Assembly: GCF_000177675.1 (NCBI RefSeq)
Contig: NZ_ADGX01000017.1
Coordinates: forward strand, 26,751 to 90,750
Source: Parafrankia sp. EUN1f
GTDB taxonomy: Bacteria; Actinomycetota; Actinomycetes; Frankiales; Frankiaceae
Length of the DNA: 64,000 nt
Reading direction: 5' to 3'
The notes beneath the pieces are model-generated. The model had not been told where the DNA came from. It ran no database searches and was given only the letters and a program-made list of their open reading frames with translations. A program made the position numbers and the translations under genes. This document shows positions 15,261 through 24,920 of this stretch, piece after piece (position 1 is the stretch's first letter; each line of letters begins with the position of its first letter).

Positions 15261-16118
15261 ATGAGCACCACGTCGGCCGGCACCGGCTTCGAAACCACTA
15301 TGGTCACGTCACGCGACGGCACGGTCATCGCCACGGATTCGATCGGCTCCGGCCCGCCGCTGATCCTTGTGGGCGGAGCCTTCAGCTACCGGCGATGGAA
15401 GGGCTTCGTCGACCTCGCGAGGCGGCTGTCCGACACGTTCACCGTGTTCGGCTATGACCGACGCGGGCGCGGCGAAAGCGGCAACGGCCCGTCGGACGCC
15501 GCCACCGACCTGGTGGCCCGAGAGGTGAACGACCTCGCTGCCGTCGCCAGGCTCGCCGGCCGCGATCCCCTCATCTTCGGGATGTCATCGGGTGGTGTCC
15601 TCGCTCTGCGCGCGGTCGCGGCTGGCGTGCCTGCCCGCGGGGTGGTCGTCTACCAGCCGCCGTTCGTGGTCACAGATTCGGGCACTGTCCCACCGGCCGA
15701 CTTCGGATCCCACCTGGACGGGCTCATCGCCGAGGGCAGGCGCTCGGCAGCCGTCCACTACTTCATGACGAGGGGCATGGGCGCGCCGGTGCCGATCGTC
15801 GCGTTCATGCGGTTGGCGCCGTTCTGGAAGGACCTCAAGGCCGTCGCGCACACCCTTCCCGCCGACGTCGCCGTCATGGGCGGGACGGTCCAAGGAATGC
15901 CGCTCGACCTCGACCCCTGGAACCGGGTCGAGGTACCCGTGCTCGTCCTCGACGGAGGCAGGAGCCCGAAAGGCACCGCGCTCGCGGCGTCCCAACTCGT
16001 CAGCCGCCTGCCCGCCGCGGAGCGAGTCACCCTGACCGGGCAGGGGCACAACGTGTCGATGGCGGCGCTCGAGGACGCGATTCGCGGGTTCGGCGCCGGA
16101 CGCACGCCCGACTCCTGA
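15261..16118 (+). CDS. Alpha/beta hydrolase
   Basis: This 285-residue alpha/beta-hydrolase has an oxyanion strand LILVGGAF, GYDRRGRGES, the nucleophile elbow GMSSG with S109, an acid in the region PVLVLDGGRSP and the catalytic histidine in TLTGQGHNVS. The catalytic set looks intact. A lid-like region (about 150-205) separates the core strands. The GGAGGGAACC ribosome site before ATG 15261 is strong. With only 41 bases from the DHFR-like gene, it is likely in the same transcript and possibly in the ECF42 regulon. Substrate is not predictable; the family includes esterases, C-C hydrolases and haloperoxidase-like members. Confidence 0.9.
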   Translation: MSTTSAGTGFETTMVTSRDGTVIATDSIGSGPPLILVGGAFSYRRWKGFVDLARRLSDTFTVFGYDRRGRGESGNGPSDAATDLVAREVNDLAAVARLAGRDPLIFGMSSGGVLALRAVAAGVPARGVVVYQPPFVVTDSGTVPPADFGSHLDGLIAEGRRSAAVHYFMTRGMGAPVPIVAFMRLAPFWKDLKAVAHTLPADVAVMGGTVQGMPLDLDPWNRVEVPVLVLDGGRSPKGTALAASQLVSRLPAAERVTLTGQGHNVSMAALEDAIRGFGAGRTPDS

Positions 16119-16302
16119 ACGGACGGCCGCAGGGGCAGACAGCCGGCGCTGGTGTGGGCCGCACGGAAGATCCGGCGACGGGTGCACTGGATGTCGAACG
16201 GGTGAATATAGATTGAAGTCGGTGTCGGGGAATCGGCGACAAAATGCGTCGGGAAGTACTGTGGCGTGGACAGCAGCTCGGGCAAGAAATGAAAGGACAG
16301 CA

Positions 16303-16803
16303 ATGAGGCGCGTCTTCACGTCATTTCGGCTGGTTGCCCTGTTCGTGGCCGCTTTTGTCGGCATGGTACTCGCTCCCGGAGCGGCATTGGCGGCCGCTCC
16401 GGAGCCCACCGGTTCGTTCTCCGTCGTCGCGGACGACTGCCTGTTCGGCTACACCAAGGGCGAGCTTTCCTGGCGCACCCTCGGCACCCCCGGAGTTCCG
16501 GTCGTGGACGTCAGGGGATCGGTCTACGACATGTACAACAACGTGTGTCTGCCCATCCGCGACGACGGGCTTCGTACCACCGCGTTCTTCACCGCCTACA
16601 GCGGCACCGTGCCGGTGGACCTGGCGGCACGGCAGGTGGACAACGGGGAGCGCGCATTCGCGTTCACGCTCCAGCCCGGTGGCCTCGTGGGCACCATCGA
16701 CCACGTGACCATCCGGGTCTGCCGTACCGCCGTCCCCGGCGCGGTGGCTCCGTCCTCCAGCTACTGCGGCGCGCCGCAGACCTTCTACGCCCCGACCCGG
16801 TAG
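16303..16803 (+). CDS. Secreted protein of unknown function
   Basis: The 166-residue product has a clear Sec signal peptide: MRRVFTSFR, then a hydrophobic core LVALFVAAFVGMVLAP and GAALAAAPEP with cleavage near residue 28. The mature part (~138 residues) has four cysteines (CLFGY, NNVCLP, VRVCRTA-like and SSYCGAP contexts), which fits a disulfide-stabilised extracellular beta-rich protein. I do not recognise a family. ATG 16303 has an AAAGGA site 5-6 bases upstream. It is a single-gene unit closed by the hairpin at 16871-16899. Confidence 0.8.
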   Translation: MRRVFTSFRLVALFVAAFVGMVLAPGAALAAAPEPTGSFSVVADDCLFGYTKGELSWRTLGTPGVPVVDVRGSVYDMYNNVCLPIRDDGLRTTAFFTAYSGTVPVDLAARQVDNGERAFAFTLQPGGLVGTIDHVTIRVCRTAVPGAVAPSSSYCGAPQTFYAPTR

Positions 16804-16870
16804 TCACGGCGCGGTGTCCGGCGCACCGGGACTGGCAAAGGCCACCGAGACGGCCTGAGGCCTTGGATGA

Positions 16871-16899
16871 GGGCGACCACGGCCTGTCCGTGGTCGCCC
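16871..16899. terminator. Bidirectional hairpin terminator between convergent genes
   Basis: GGGCGACCACGG and CCGTGGTCGCCC form a perfect 12-bp stem with a CCTGT loop. It lies between the stops of the secreted protein gene and the convergent binding-protein gene. It has no T-tract, common for actinobacterial terminators. Confidence 0.8.
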
Positions 16900-16905
16900 C
16901 GGGCA

Positions 16906-18249
16906 CTACGAGATCTTCGCGATGGCGCCGCAGGAGAGGGCCGGCGCGCTCCACTTGCCGTCCTTGAGGTGGGCGAGTGTTCCGCAGGGTGATGCGGCGA
17001 CATGGTTCAGCGGCCAGCGGGTCTCCGGTACCGCCCCGGTGACGTAGTTGGTGTAGTCGCCGTTGAGGGTCTTCAGCAGCGCATCGACGGTGAGGTCACG
17101 CCCGACCTTCTGCAGGGCCGTGACGAGCATGTCGGCCGCCCAGTAGCCGGCCATCGCCGGCAGGCTGTCCGGCAGGTCCGGGGCGTACGCCTTGAAGTCC
17201 GTCAGCATCTGGTTGATGCCGGCGATGTCCGTGGACAGACCAGGCTGCCACTGCATGACCGCGTAGGTGTCCGCGAGCTCCTTCGCCCCGGCCAGGCGCG
17301 GGTCGTAGAAGGGGGTGAGCAGGATTCCGTCGTACCCGGCCGCGCGGAAGGCGCCGAGCAGCTTCACGGCGTCACCGACCGGCGTGACCATGAACACCGC
17401 CGCCGGCGGCGCACCCTGGTCGGCGGTCATGACCGCCTGGACGATCGGAGTCGGGTCGGAAAGGCCGGAGACGGGGATCGGTGTCTTCTCGTAGACGACG
17501 TCGAATCCGGCGGCCTGGAATCCCTGGGCCACGGTGATGTTTCCCTGGCGAGCGGCGTCGTTGTCGATGCCGATCATCGCGATGCTCTTCGGGGATCCCG
17601 CTGGGATGAGGGCGTTCACCATCGCGGGCGGCCCGGTGTTCACCGAGATCCGCTGCTCGGCGGTGGGTGTCTGACAACCGACGATGCTGAAGCCGATGGC
17701 GTTTCCGCAGAAACCGCTTTCGGTTCCCCAGCCGAAGAACGGTGTGACCTCTTTGCAGAACGTGTCGAGGTAGCTGGACGTCGTGGTGAGCACCGGTGCC
17801 GCGGCGAAGACCTCCTCCCGCGACACGAGCGAGGTGGCCTGGGCGGAGTTGCGCGCCGGATCCGAGCCGTCGTCGCGCACGCCGATGTAGTCGATCTTGC
17901 GGCCGGCTATCCCACCCTCGGCGTTCGCGCGGGCGAATCGCGCCTTTGCGCCCGCGTCGGCGTCACCGAACGCGATGCCGCTGGGGCTCGTCACCGTCGC
18001 CAGTCCACCGATCTTGATGGACGTGTCGGTGACACCGCGAGTGGGGTTCGAGGCCTTGCCCTGGCAGTCCAACGAGGCCGGGTCGACGGTGACGTCGGTC
18101 TGGTTCCAGCCGTGGTCCGCGCCGAGCTTGAGCAGGGCCGGATCCACGGCGGCGGTGTCGTTGCCGCTGTCCCCGCCGCCGCATCCGGCGATTCCGACAA
18201 CACCTGCCACAGCCAGGATCAGCACCGATTTCCTGAATAACCTTCGCAC
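16906..18249 (-). CDS. ABC-type branched-chain amino-acid-like substrate-binding lipoprotein
   Basis: This 447-residue extracellular receptor belongs to the LivJ/periplasmic-binding type 1 family. The lipoprotein signal is VRRLFRKSVLILAVAGVVGIAGC with lipidated C23. The bilobed domain starts IKIGGLATVTSPSGIAFGDADAG and includes FFGWGTESGFCGNAIGF, KSIAMIGIDNDAARQG and YDGILLTPFYDPRLAG, typical of the family. GTG 18249 is preceded by GAGGAA. No permease or ATPase is adjacent, so it is an orphan receptor or works with a transporter elsewhere. Such orphans are common in actinobacteria that degrade aromatic or steroid substrates; the ligand is unknown. Confidence 0.9.
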   Translation of the reverse strand: MRRLFRKSVLILAVAGVVGIAGCGGGDSGNDTAAVDPALLKLGADHGWNQTDVTVDPASLDCQGKASNPTRGVTDTSIKIGGLATVTSPSGIAFGDADAGAKARFARANAEGGIAGRKIDYIGVRDDGSDPARNSAQATSLVSREEVFAAAPVLTTTSSYLDTFCKEVTPFFGWGTESGFCGNAIGFSIVGCQTPTAEQRISVNTGPPAMVNALIPAGSPKSIAMIGIDNDAARQGNITVAQGFQAAGFDVVYEKTPIPVSGLSDPTPIVQAVMTADQGAPPAAVFMVTPVGDAVKLLGAFRAAGYDGILLTPFYDPRLAGAKELADTYAVMQWQPGLSTDIAGINQMLTDFKAYAPDLPDSLPAMAGYWAADMLVTALQKVGRDLTVDALLKTLNGDYTNYVTGAVPETRWPLNHVAASPCGTLAHLKDGKWSAPALSCGAIAKIS

Positions 18250-18430
18250 CTGGTTTCCTCTCTTCTGTGAAACCGGACATCGTGTGTCAGGGCCCTGCCC
18301 GTCGAGGGCCAAGATGCCCGCGGCGCCGTCGTCCTCGCCGCGAGCCCCGGTCGTCATGAGCCTTTTCCGGCGTCGACGCGGACCTGCGACGACCCTGAAT
18401 GGCAAACGTGAGATGGAAAAGGCTCAATGG

Positions 18431-19513
18431 TCATGGGATGACCACCGAGCGCAGGACGTCTCCGGTGTGCATCCTGGAGAACGCCGCTTCGACGCCGTCC
18501 AGCGAGATCTCCTCGGTGACGAAGGCGTCCAGGCCGAGCCGGCCCTGAAGATAGAGATCGATGAGCATCGGAAAATCCCGCGACGGCAGGCAGTCGCCAT
18601 ACCAGGACGACTTCAGCGCGCCGCCGCGACCGAACACGTCGAGCAGTGGCAGTTCGAGAGTCATCTCCGGCGTGGGGACGCCGACCAGGACGACGGTGCC
18701 AGCCAGGTCGCGGGCGTAGAAGGCCTGTCGGTAGGTTTCCGGGCGGCCGACGGCGTCGATCACGACATCGGCACCGAAGCCGTCGGTGATCTCCCGGATG
18801 GCGGCGACCGGGTCGAGTTCCTTCGCGTTGACGGTGTGGGTCGCGCCGAAGCCCTTCGCCCACTCGAGCTTGCGGGGATCGGTGTCCACCGCGATGATCT
18901 TGGCCGCGCCGGCGAGGTGGGCGCCGGCCACCGCGCCGTCTCCGACGCCGCCACAGCCGATCACCGCGACGCTGTCACCGCGGGTGACCCCGCCGGTGTT
19001 GACCGCCGCCCCGATACCGGCCATCACTCCGCAGCCGAGGAGCCCGGCTACGGCCGGGCGTGCGGCGGGGGAGACCTTCGTGCACTGGCCGGCGTGTACC
19101 AGGGTCTTCTCGGCGAAGGCGCCGATGCCCAGGGCCGGTGACAGCGCCGTCCCGTCGGGCAGCGTCATGGGAACGGAGGCGTTGTGGGTGGCGAAGCAGT
19201 ACCAGGGCCGGCCCCGCAGGCAGGCGCGGCAGGTGCCGCAGACCGCCCGCCAGTTGAGCACCACGAAGTCGCCGGGGGCCACGTCCGTCACGCCGGCGCC
19301 GACCGACTCGACCACTCCGGCGGCCTCGTGCCCCAACAGAAAGGGAAAGTCGTCGTTGATGCCACCGTCGCGGTAGTGCAGATCGGTGTGACAGACCCCG
19401 CAGGCCTGTATCCTGACGACCGCCTCGCCCGGGCCGGGATCGGGCACCAAAATGGTGGTCAGTTCTACCGGCCTGCCTTTTCCGCGGGCGATCACACCAC
19501 GGACTTCCTGCAT
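18431..19513 (-). CDS. mscR: S-(hydroxymethyl)mycothiol dehydrogenase
   Basis: This 360-residue zinc-dependent medium-chain dehydrogenase oxidises the formaldehyde-mycothiol adduct with NAD+, the actinobacterial counterpart of glutathione-dependent formaldehyde detoxification. Catalytic zinc ligands: C41 ([18 protein letters not shown]) and H62 (LLGHEAAG). Structural zinc cysteines C92, C95, C98 and C106 lie in [19 protein letters not shown]. The Rossmann motif is [13 protein letters not shown]. The closing [20 protein letters not shown] is diagnostic of this subgroup rather than general alcohol dehydrogenases. ATG 19513 has GAGGAGA 6 bases upstream. It shows the organism makes mycothiol. It is divergent from a TetR gene across a 777-bp gap. 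Confidence 0.93.
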   Translation of the reverse strand: MQEVRGVIARGKGRPVELTTILVPDPGPGEAVVRIQACGVCHTDLHYRDGGINDDFPFLLGHEAAGVVESVGAGVTDVAPGDFVVLNWRAVCGTCRACLRGRPWYCFATHNASVPMTLPDGTALSPALGIGAFAEKTLVHAGQCTKVSPAARPAVAGLLGCGVMAGIGAAVNTGGVTRGDSVAVIGCGGVGDGAVAGAHLAGAAKIIAVDTDPRKLEWAKGFGATHTVNAKELDPVAAIREITDGFGADVVIDAVGRPETYRQAFYARDLAGTVVLVGVPTPEMTLELPLLDVFGRGGALKSSWYGDCLPSRDFPMLIDLYLQGRLGLDAFVTEEISLDGVEAAFSRMHTGDVLRSVVIP

Positions 19514-20290
19514 TATCGGTCTCCTCGGAACCCTCAGAATATTTTCCGTCTCACGGCGCGGGAGTGTCAGGGGCGCCGCAGGCGCGAGTCGACGATGGAA
19601 ACGGCACCCGACAGATCCGCCCCGTGCCGCCATGCCGCCTTGTGAGACCCGCTGGCGGCCGGTCCAGGAACATCTGCGCATCGCGTTGAATCACCACCTC
19701 GGGCCGGTGGATAACGGGAATGTGGAACGAGAAAAATCGGCAAGCACAGTCGTGGAATCGCGGGAACGAGAGAGCTCGGGGTGCGCGGCCGTGGCGGGGC
19801 GAGGCCCGCGCCACGGCGAGCCTCGCGTCGTGCCACGCGCAGCCCGCACGTCGCAGTCGTTGCCCCGGTCGCTGCCTCGGCCTCCGCTCCGCGCGTCGCC
19901 GTCGCTGCCCCCGTCGCGGTCGAGATCGCCCCTGACGTGCTGTGCCGGCAGGGCGGTCACTCATCACCAGCTTCCAGAGGGGACAATGACACATATGATG
20001 GATCGATGTTTCTTCTGGGGCAACGTCCAATCCGGAGATCGATCGATCGCTGTGCGTAGTGGTTTTCTGATCCGGTCGCCTGGAGGATGGTGAGGTGACC
20101 GGTGCCGACCGGACGGCTCGGTGGTGCTCCGCGTCTGGCGGGGCCAGGAGGGGCGCGCGGCAACGGGCGGGCGCAACCGGGGTTACAGAGTGCAAGAACA
20201 CTTCTTGACCCGCGGGGCCGCCGAGGGCGGGTAGGACAGTCCGGACGGGCAGGGCACAGGGCCGTGGTCAGGCAGCAGGGAGTGGCAGGC
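19514..20290. other. 777-bp divergent intergenic region
   Basis: Between the mycothiol dehydrogenase and the TetR gene I find no convincing coding sequence; open frames are Arg/Pro-rich shadows. There is a low-complexity segment with alternating GTCGC/TCGC words (about 19850-19930) and a slightly AT-rich stretch at 19980-20060 that could carry promoters. Confidence 0.4.
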
Positions 20291-20920
20291 ATGGGTCGCA
20301 GAGGGTGGGCCGGCGTACCGCCGGCCGACGACGCCCAGGCGCGCGAACGCATCATCGACGCCGCGATCCACAGCGTGGCGCTACGCGGGGCGGCGGGAAC
20401 CACCCTGTCCAACGTCGCGACCGACCTCGGTGTCATCCGTAAGACGGTCTACCGCTACTTCACGAGCACCGAGGAACTCTTCGCCGCCGTGTCAGACGCC
20501 GCGGCGGAACGCTTCGTGGCACAGTTCGAGGCGAACTTTCCCACGGACGTCGACGACATCGCCGATTTTCTGGTCGAGGCGATGGCGTTCATCATCGAGC
20601 GGTTCCCGGACGAGCCGCTGCTCATGCTGCTGCTCGCCGGCGGCTACCCCACCACGTTCAGTCGGCGGATGATGGCGCCCGCCCAGATCGCCCGCGTGCG
20701 CACGATCCTTGTCAACCGGCGCGTGAACTGGGCGGAACTCGGCTACGACGATGAGATGCTCGATCAGCTCGTCGAGCACGTGCTTCGGATCATGCAGTCA
20801 CTGATCCTGGCCCCGCCCGACCCGCCCCGGACGGGACAGGAGCTGCGCACCTACCTCCGCCGCTGGGTGGGTCCCGTCCTGTTCCCGGCTTCGCAGCGGG
20901 TCCCGCGTCCCGTCGGTTAG
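20291..20920 (+). CDS. TetR-family transcriptional regulator
   Basis: This 209-residue TetR-type regulator has its helix-turn-helix at about residues 35-60 (GTTLSNVATDLGVIRKTVYRYF then TSTEELFAAVS). The ligand domain contains FLVEAMAFIIERFPDEPLLMLLLAGG. I chose ATG 20291 (MGRRGWAGVPPADDAQARERIIDAA), which has an AGGGAG site 9 bases upstream; the frame is open 189 bases further but gives Arg/Gly-rich sequence. It is divergent from the mycothiol dehydrogenase gene and convergent, 31 bases away, with the formylglycine-generating enzyme gene. Targets are unknown; the dehydrogenase is the first candidate. Confidence 0.88.
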   Translation: MGRRGWAGVPPADDAQARERIIDAAIHSVALRGAAGTTLSNVATDLGVIRKTVYRYFTSTEELFAAVSDAAAERFVAQFEANFPTDVDDIADFLVEAMAFIIERFPDEPLLMLLLAGGYPTTFSRRMMAPAQIARVRTILVNRRVNWAELGYDDEMLDQLVEHVLRIMQSLILAPPDPPRTGQELRTYLRRWVGPVLFPASQRVPRPVG

Positions 20921-20951
20921 CCGCCCGGGGTGTGCTGTCACTGCTGCCGAC

Positions 20952-21881
20952 TCAGGCCGCCACCCGGAATCCGATGTTGCCGGCTGAGCTGTCGGGGGTG
21001 TTCGAGCTGCGCGCGGCGACGCGATAACGGTTGCAGTAGGACGAGTGACACATGTGCGAGCCGCCGCGCATGACCTTGGCGAGGCCACCGGGCGGCCCGG
21101 TCGGATTCGTACGCGGGCCGGTGGTGTGAAAGTCGGCGCTGAACCAGTCCGCGCACCATTCCCAGACATTGCCGACGACGTTGTAGAGGCCGTGGCCGTT
21201 GGGACGGTAGGCCTTGGCCGGGGCGGTGCCCAGGTAGCCGTCCGCCCCCGTGTTCACCGTCGGGAAGACGCCCTGCCAGATGTTGCACTGGTGCCGACCC
21301 TTCGGCATCAGTTCATCACCCCACGGGTAACGGCGCTGCTCCAGGCCGCCGCGCGCGGCGTACTCCCACTCGGCCTCGGACGGCAGGCGGGTGCCCGCCC
21401 AGGCGCAGTAGGCCTGCGCGTCGTTCCACGAGACGTGCACGACGGGATGGTTCTGGCGCGATGCGATGGACGAGCCAGGTCCTTCGGGGTGTTTCCAGAA
21501 CGCCCCGGCCACCGCGTGCCACCAGGGCACCTCGTGGACGACGGGCGAGTTCCTGCTGACCTCTTCGGAAAGGAAGCCCTCGAAGACGAAGGAGAAATCG
21601 TGACGCTCCGCGTCGGTGGCGTACCCGGTCGCCTTGACGAACGTGGCGAACTGGGCGTTGGTCACCGTCGTCGCCTCGATGGCGAAGGGGCTCAGGTCGA
21701 TCTCCCGGACCGGCCCTTCGCCGTCCGCGGGGTAGCCCTCCTCATCCTCGGTACCCATGAGGAAACGCCCGCCGGGAAGCTTGATCATCCGCGTCGTGCG
21801 GGCGCCGGCTGCTCGGATGGGCGCCGCCGCGCCTCCGGCGGTGCCGGGATCGCGGCCGGGGGTGCAGCAGGAAGCAGACAT
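20952..21881 (-). CDS. Formylglycine-generating enzyme (sulfatase-activating)
   Basis: This 309-residue copper-dependent oxidase converts the cysteine of a CxPxR motif in sulfatases into formylglycine. The FGE/SUMF1 fold is complete: MIKLPGGRFLMGTEDEEGYP, ATTVTNAQFATFVKATGYAT, PVVHVSWNDAQAYCAWAG, RLPSEAEWEYAARGGL, YNVVGNVWEWCADWF and the catalytic MRGGSHMCHSSYCNRYRVAA with both active cysteines (C278, C283). This C-x4-C pattern marks true FGEs rather than other SUMF1-fold enzymes such as EgtB. Start ATG 21881 gives MSASCCTPG. The upstream neighbour, transcribed the same way, is a sulfatase bearing the substrate motif. Confidence 0.95.
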   Translation of the reverse strand: MSASCCTPGRDPGTAGGAAAPIRAAGARTTRMIKLPGGRFLMGTEDEEGYPADGEGPVREIDLSPFAIEATTVTNAQFATFVKATGYATDAERHDFSFVFEGFLSEEVSRNSPVVHEVPWWHAVAGAFWKHPEGPGSSIASRQNHPVVHVSWNDAQAYCAWAGTRLPSEAEWEYAARGGLEQRRYPWGDELMPKGRHQCNIWQGVFPTVNTGADGYLGTAPAKAYRPNGHGLYNVVGNVWEWCADWFSADFHTTGPRTNPTGPPGGLAKVMRGGSHMCHSSYCNRYRVAARSSNTPDSSAGNIGFRVAA

Positions 21882-22045
21882 GGGTTTCTCTTCGTTTTCT
21901 CGTCGTCGGACCGGTCGCGGTGGCCCGTCCCGTGGGGTCGGACCACCGCCACCAGTGACCCTTCTCCGTCTCACCGCCCACAGCCAGGGATTCCGCGAGT
22001 CCGCGTCGACGACGGAGAAAGCTCCGGTGAGCCTTGCGCGGGCCG

Positions 22046-23473
22046 TCAGGCCGCGCGGTCGGCGGTGAGCTGGGCGGCGAGGGCTGGGATTCCGAGAGCC
22101 TGCTCCTGCGCCGGCGTCGCGTTGTAAAGGAGATTCACCAGCTGGCCCGGGTCGTTCACCAGGTCGTAGTACTCACGGAACAGCACCTGCCCCGTCCCGA
22201 CCTGCTGGCCGCTGGCATTGGCGTGCAGGTCGTAGTACTCGACGTACTGCCTGGTGGTGCTGACATAAGAGGCCCAGGTGGGTACACCACCGGCGGCGGT
22301 GCCCTTCTTCCAGAATTCGGTCAGGATGTGGTCGCGGCTGGAGGAGGAGAGCAGCGAGAAGCCGTTCTGCGGGGTGGTCGGCGTGATTCCCGCGGCGTCG
22401 AGGATCGTCGGGGCGATGTCGATGTGCGCGACGATGCGGTTGTCGACCGTTCCGGAACCCAGGCCGCCGCCCGGCCAGGACACGTAGAACGGCAGCTCGT
22501 GGGCCGGCGTGTAGGGAACCGACTTGGCGACCCGGCCGTGGTCGCCCCACAGGAACCCGTTGTCGGGGACGTAGAAGACCAGCGTGTTCTCCAGCTGCCC
22601 GAGGGCCACCAGCTTGTCCCGGAAGGCCTGCACCGCGTCGTCCACGGACAGCAGCGTGCGCAGCTGCCGCTCCCGCACCGCCTGGCCGTCCGCGAGGGTG
22701 CTGGTCGAGTTCTGCACGTAGGGCGGCTTGTCGCTCTTGTCGGTCTCGTGCACCGCCGGCCGGCCGTTCCACTCCGGCACGACCGTGTCGGCGTACTGGG
22801 CGGCCGGCGTGTTGGGCCCATGCGGGGCGTACGGAGCGACGTAGGCGAACCACGGCCGCGTGTCGGTCGCGGCCCTGTCGAGGAAGCTCAGCGTCCGGTT
22901 CCTGAGGACGTTGGTGGTGTAGCCATTGATCGTCTGGACCGTGCCGTTGACGTTGTAGGTGCCGTCGACGTAGCTCGGCTTCAGCAGCGCCCATTCCTCG
23001 AAATGCGGCGGGCTGGCGTTGATGTCCCAGCCGTTGAGGTACTTGCCGAACAGCCCGGTGCGGTAGCCGGCCTGGGTCAGGTAGCGCTGGACGGTGGTGT
23101 TCTGGCCCAGGTTTCCGGGGTTCGCGTTGACCCGCACCCCGTGGTTGTGGGCGTAACGACCAGAGAAGATCGACGAGCGTGAGGGCGCGCACAGCGGGGT
23201 CGTGCAGTGGGCGTTGGTGAACCGGACACCCTGCTCGGCAATCCAGTCGAAGGTCTTCTGCGTCGCCCACTGCGTCGCCTTGGGCTGGTCATCCGTGACG
23301 ATGACCAGGATGTTCGGCCGGGTGGCCGCCGACGCCGGCGAGACGAGCCCCGGGATCGTCGACAGGCCGGCTGTCGCCGCCGCGGTCGCCGCCGCCAACG
23401 ACCCGGCGAGAAAACCTCGACGGCTGGTCGATCCCGGCGCGTGTTCGGAGCTCTCCGGATTTCCCTCGTTCAT
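22046..23473 (-). CDS. Tat-exported formylglycine-dependent sulfatase
   Basis: This 475-residue type I sulfatase hydrolyses an organic sulfate ester outside the cytoplasm. A Tat signal is present (TSRRGFLAGSLA, twin Arg at 18-19, Ala-rich core, cleavage near SPASAA). The catalytic domain starts RPNILVIVTDDQPK with metal aspartates D61-D62. The modification motif is LCAPSRSSIFSGRY with C95 as the formylglycine site and R99 as partner. Tat export of the folded enzyme fits modification in the cytoplasm by the FGE encoded 165 bases downstream. The closing region (ILTEFWKKG, YVEYYDLHAN, EYYDLVNDPGQLVNL) is family-typical. Substrate could be a sulfated polysaccharide or plant metabolite; not determinable. 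Confidence 0.95.
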   Translation of the reverse strand: MNEGNPESSEHAPGSTSRRGFLAGSLAAATAAATAGLSTIPGLVSPASAATRPNILVIVTDDQPKATQWATQKTFDWIAEQGVRFTNAHCTTPLCAPSRSSIFSGRYAHNHGVRVNANPGNLGQNTTVQRYLTQAGYRTGLFGKYLNGWDINASPPHFEEWALLKPSYVDGTYNVNGTVQTINGYTTNVLRNRTLSFLDRAATDTRPWFAYVAPYAPHGPNTPAAQYADTVVPEWNGRPAVHETDKSDKPPYVQNSTSTLADGQAVRERQLRTLLSVDDAVQAFRDKLVALGQLENTLVFYVPDNGFLWGDHGRVAKSVPYTPAHELPFYVSWPGGGLGSGTVDNRIVAHIDIAPTILDAAGITPTTPQNGFSLLSSSSRDHILTEFWKKGTAAGGVPTWASYVSTTRQYVEYYDLHANASGQQVGTGQVLFREYYDLVNDPGQLVNLLYNATPAQEQALGIPALAAQLTADRAA

Positions 23474-23543
23474 TCTTCGCGTCCCTTCCTGGGATGCTCA
23501 GGCCCGTCGGCCGCTCCAACGGGCGATTTCGCGCCCGCGCCGA

Positions 23544-24920
23544 CTAGCGGAGGTTGATCCGGCGCAGGTCGTAGGCGGCGACGGTCCGGCCGAGCTCTGC
23601 GCCGACCTCGTCGGTGTGGCGGAAGTGGACGCCTTCCCAGACCCGGGCGTCGATGTTGTCCTGGGTCGCCTGCCGCCACGAGCTGTAGGTCCGGGTGACT
23701 CCGGGCGCGGTGGCGCTGGTGACGGCGATCGGCCGCGCCGGGCCCGAGCCGGTGAACGCCTCCAGCACCCGCTGCGCGGCACCGGCATAGGTGGTGTGGC
23801 CACTGGGATATTCGGGATGCGCCGGGGTCGCGATGAGCGGCGTCCAGTTCGGATCCGCGACGGTCGTCGGGTCGCCGTCGGTGTCGGCGAAGCGGATGGC
23901 CGTGACGGGACGCCAGCGGGTGTAGACGTACTTCGCCTCGTACCCGGCGATCTGGGCGTCGATGGTCACCTGGTGGAACGTGGCGACCAGATGCGTCCTC
24001 CAGGCCAGCGGCCGCGCGCGCTCCTGCTCGACGAGTCCGCGCAGGATCGCGGTGTAGCCGGCGAGGGACGACTGGGCCCAGAACTTCGCGACGTCGGTCT
24101 GCTCCGCGGTGCGCACCGTGCTGTCGACGGACCCGACGGCCCGGACCTCGGCGAGGTCGCGCTGGTAGGCCGGCGAGCCGAGCGGGTCCGGCGGCCCGGG
24201 ACGGAACCGGTTCGCCGGGCCGAGCAGGAACGTCCGCCCCTTGCCCTGCCCGGACCCGACGGCGGGAGCGTAGGCCGGCGGCGTCGGCCGCCAGACCCCG
24301 GGTGCCTCCGCCGGCGGGGTGTAGGGGGCGTTCACCGAGGCGACGTCCAGCCCGTCACCGGTCCGCTCGGCGAGCAGGGCCCGGGCGGCGCGGTGCCCCG
24401 CCTCGACCCCGGCGGTTTCGTCCTTCCCGTCGGGGACGTCCGCCAGCGTGGCGGCCAGCGCCGCGTCCAGCTCGGCGGTGCGGGCGGGAACCTGCGCGGC
24501 GAGCCCGTCGTGGATGGCGGTCGCGAATGCCGCCGTCGCGAAGTCCGTGTCATTCCGGCCGGGGCTGGCATGCCCGCCGTGCCCGCCGGAGCCTCCGTGC
24601 CCGCCGGAGCCTCCGTGCCCGCCGGAGCCTCCGTATCCGCCGGGGCGGCTGGCGATGGCGCGGTCGGCGGCCAGCCAGCTCACGGCCCAGATCCGGCTGT
24701 TGGCGACCTGGGCTGGCAGGGCCGCCGCGGCGACCGTCTGCGCGGTGACGTCGTACCAGTCGAGCACGACATCCGTGCCGGGCCCGGTGCCTGTGCCGGC
24801 GGGCGCCGGTGCGGCGACGGCTCCGGTCGTGGTGGTGCTGGCGAGCATGGCGGCGGCCAGCGTGGCGGTGAGAAGGAGGGCCCGCGCAAGCGGGCGGGTA
24901 CGGGCGCGCGACAAGGGCAC
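23544..24920 (-). CDS. Secreted vanadium-dependent haloperoxidase / PAP2-related protein
   Basis: This 458-residue exported protein belongs to the vanadium chloroperoxidase-like PAP2 superfamily. A signal peptide covers about 1-37 (ALLLTATLAAAMLAS...GAVAAPA). Active-site motifs: KYVYTRWRP (Lys and Arg that bind vanadate or phosphate), HPEYPSGHTTYAGA (PSGH) and ARVWEGVHFRHTDEVG (R...GxH). All pocket residues are in place. Between about 95 and 118 lies a GGSGGH repeat (DNA 24570-24650), probably a flexible insert. It is transcribed toward the sulfatase (70-bp gap), so the three genes may form an exported-enzyme operon. Whether it is a haloperoxidase or an acid phosphatase cannot be told. Confidence 0.88.
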   Translation of the reverse strand: MPLSRARTRPLARALLLTATLAAAMLASTTTTGAVAAPAPAGTGTGPGTDVVLDWYDVTAQTVAAAALPAQVANSRIWAVSWLAADRAIASRPGGYGGSGGHGGSGGHGGSGGHGGHASPGRNDTDFATAAFATAIHDGLAAQVPARTAELDAALAATLADVPDGKDETAGVEAGHRAARALLAERTGDGLDVASVNAPYTPPAEAPGVWRPTPPAYAPAVGSGQGKGRTFLLGPANRFRPGPPDPLGSPAYQRDLAEVRAVGSVDSTVRTAEQTDVAKFWAQSSLAGYTAILRGLVEQERARPLAWRTHLVATFHQVTIDAQIAGYEAKYVYTRWRPVTAIRFADTDGDPTTVADPNWTPLIATPAHPEYPSGHTTYAGAAQRVLEAFTGSGPARPIAVTSATAPGVTRTYSSWRQATQDNIDARVWEGVHFRHTDEVGAELGRTVAAYDLRRINLR

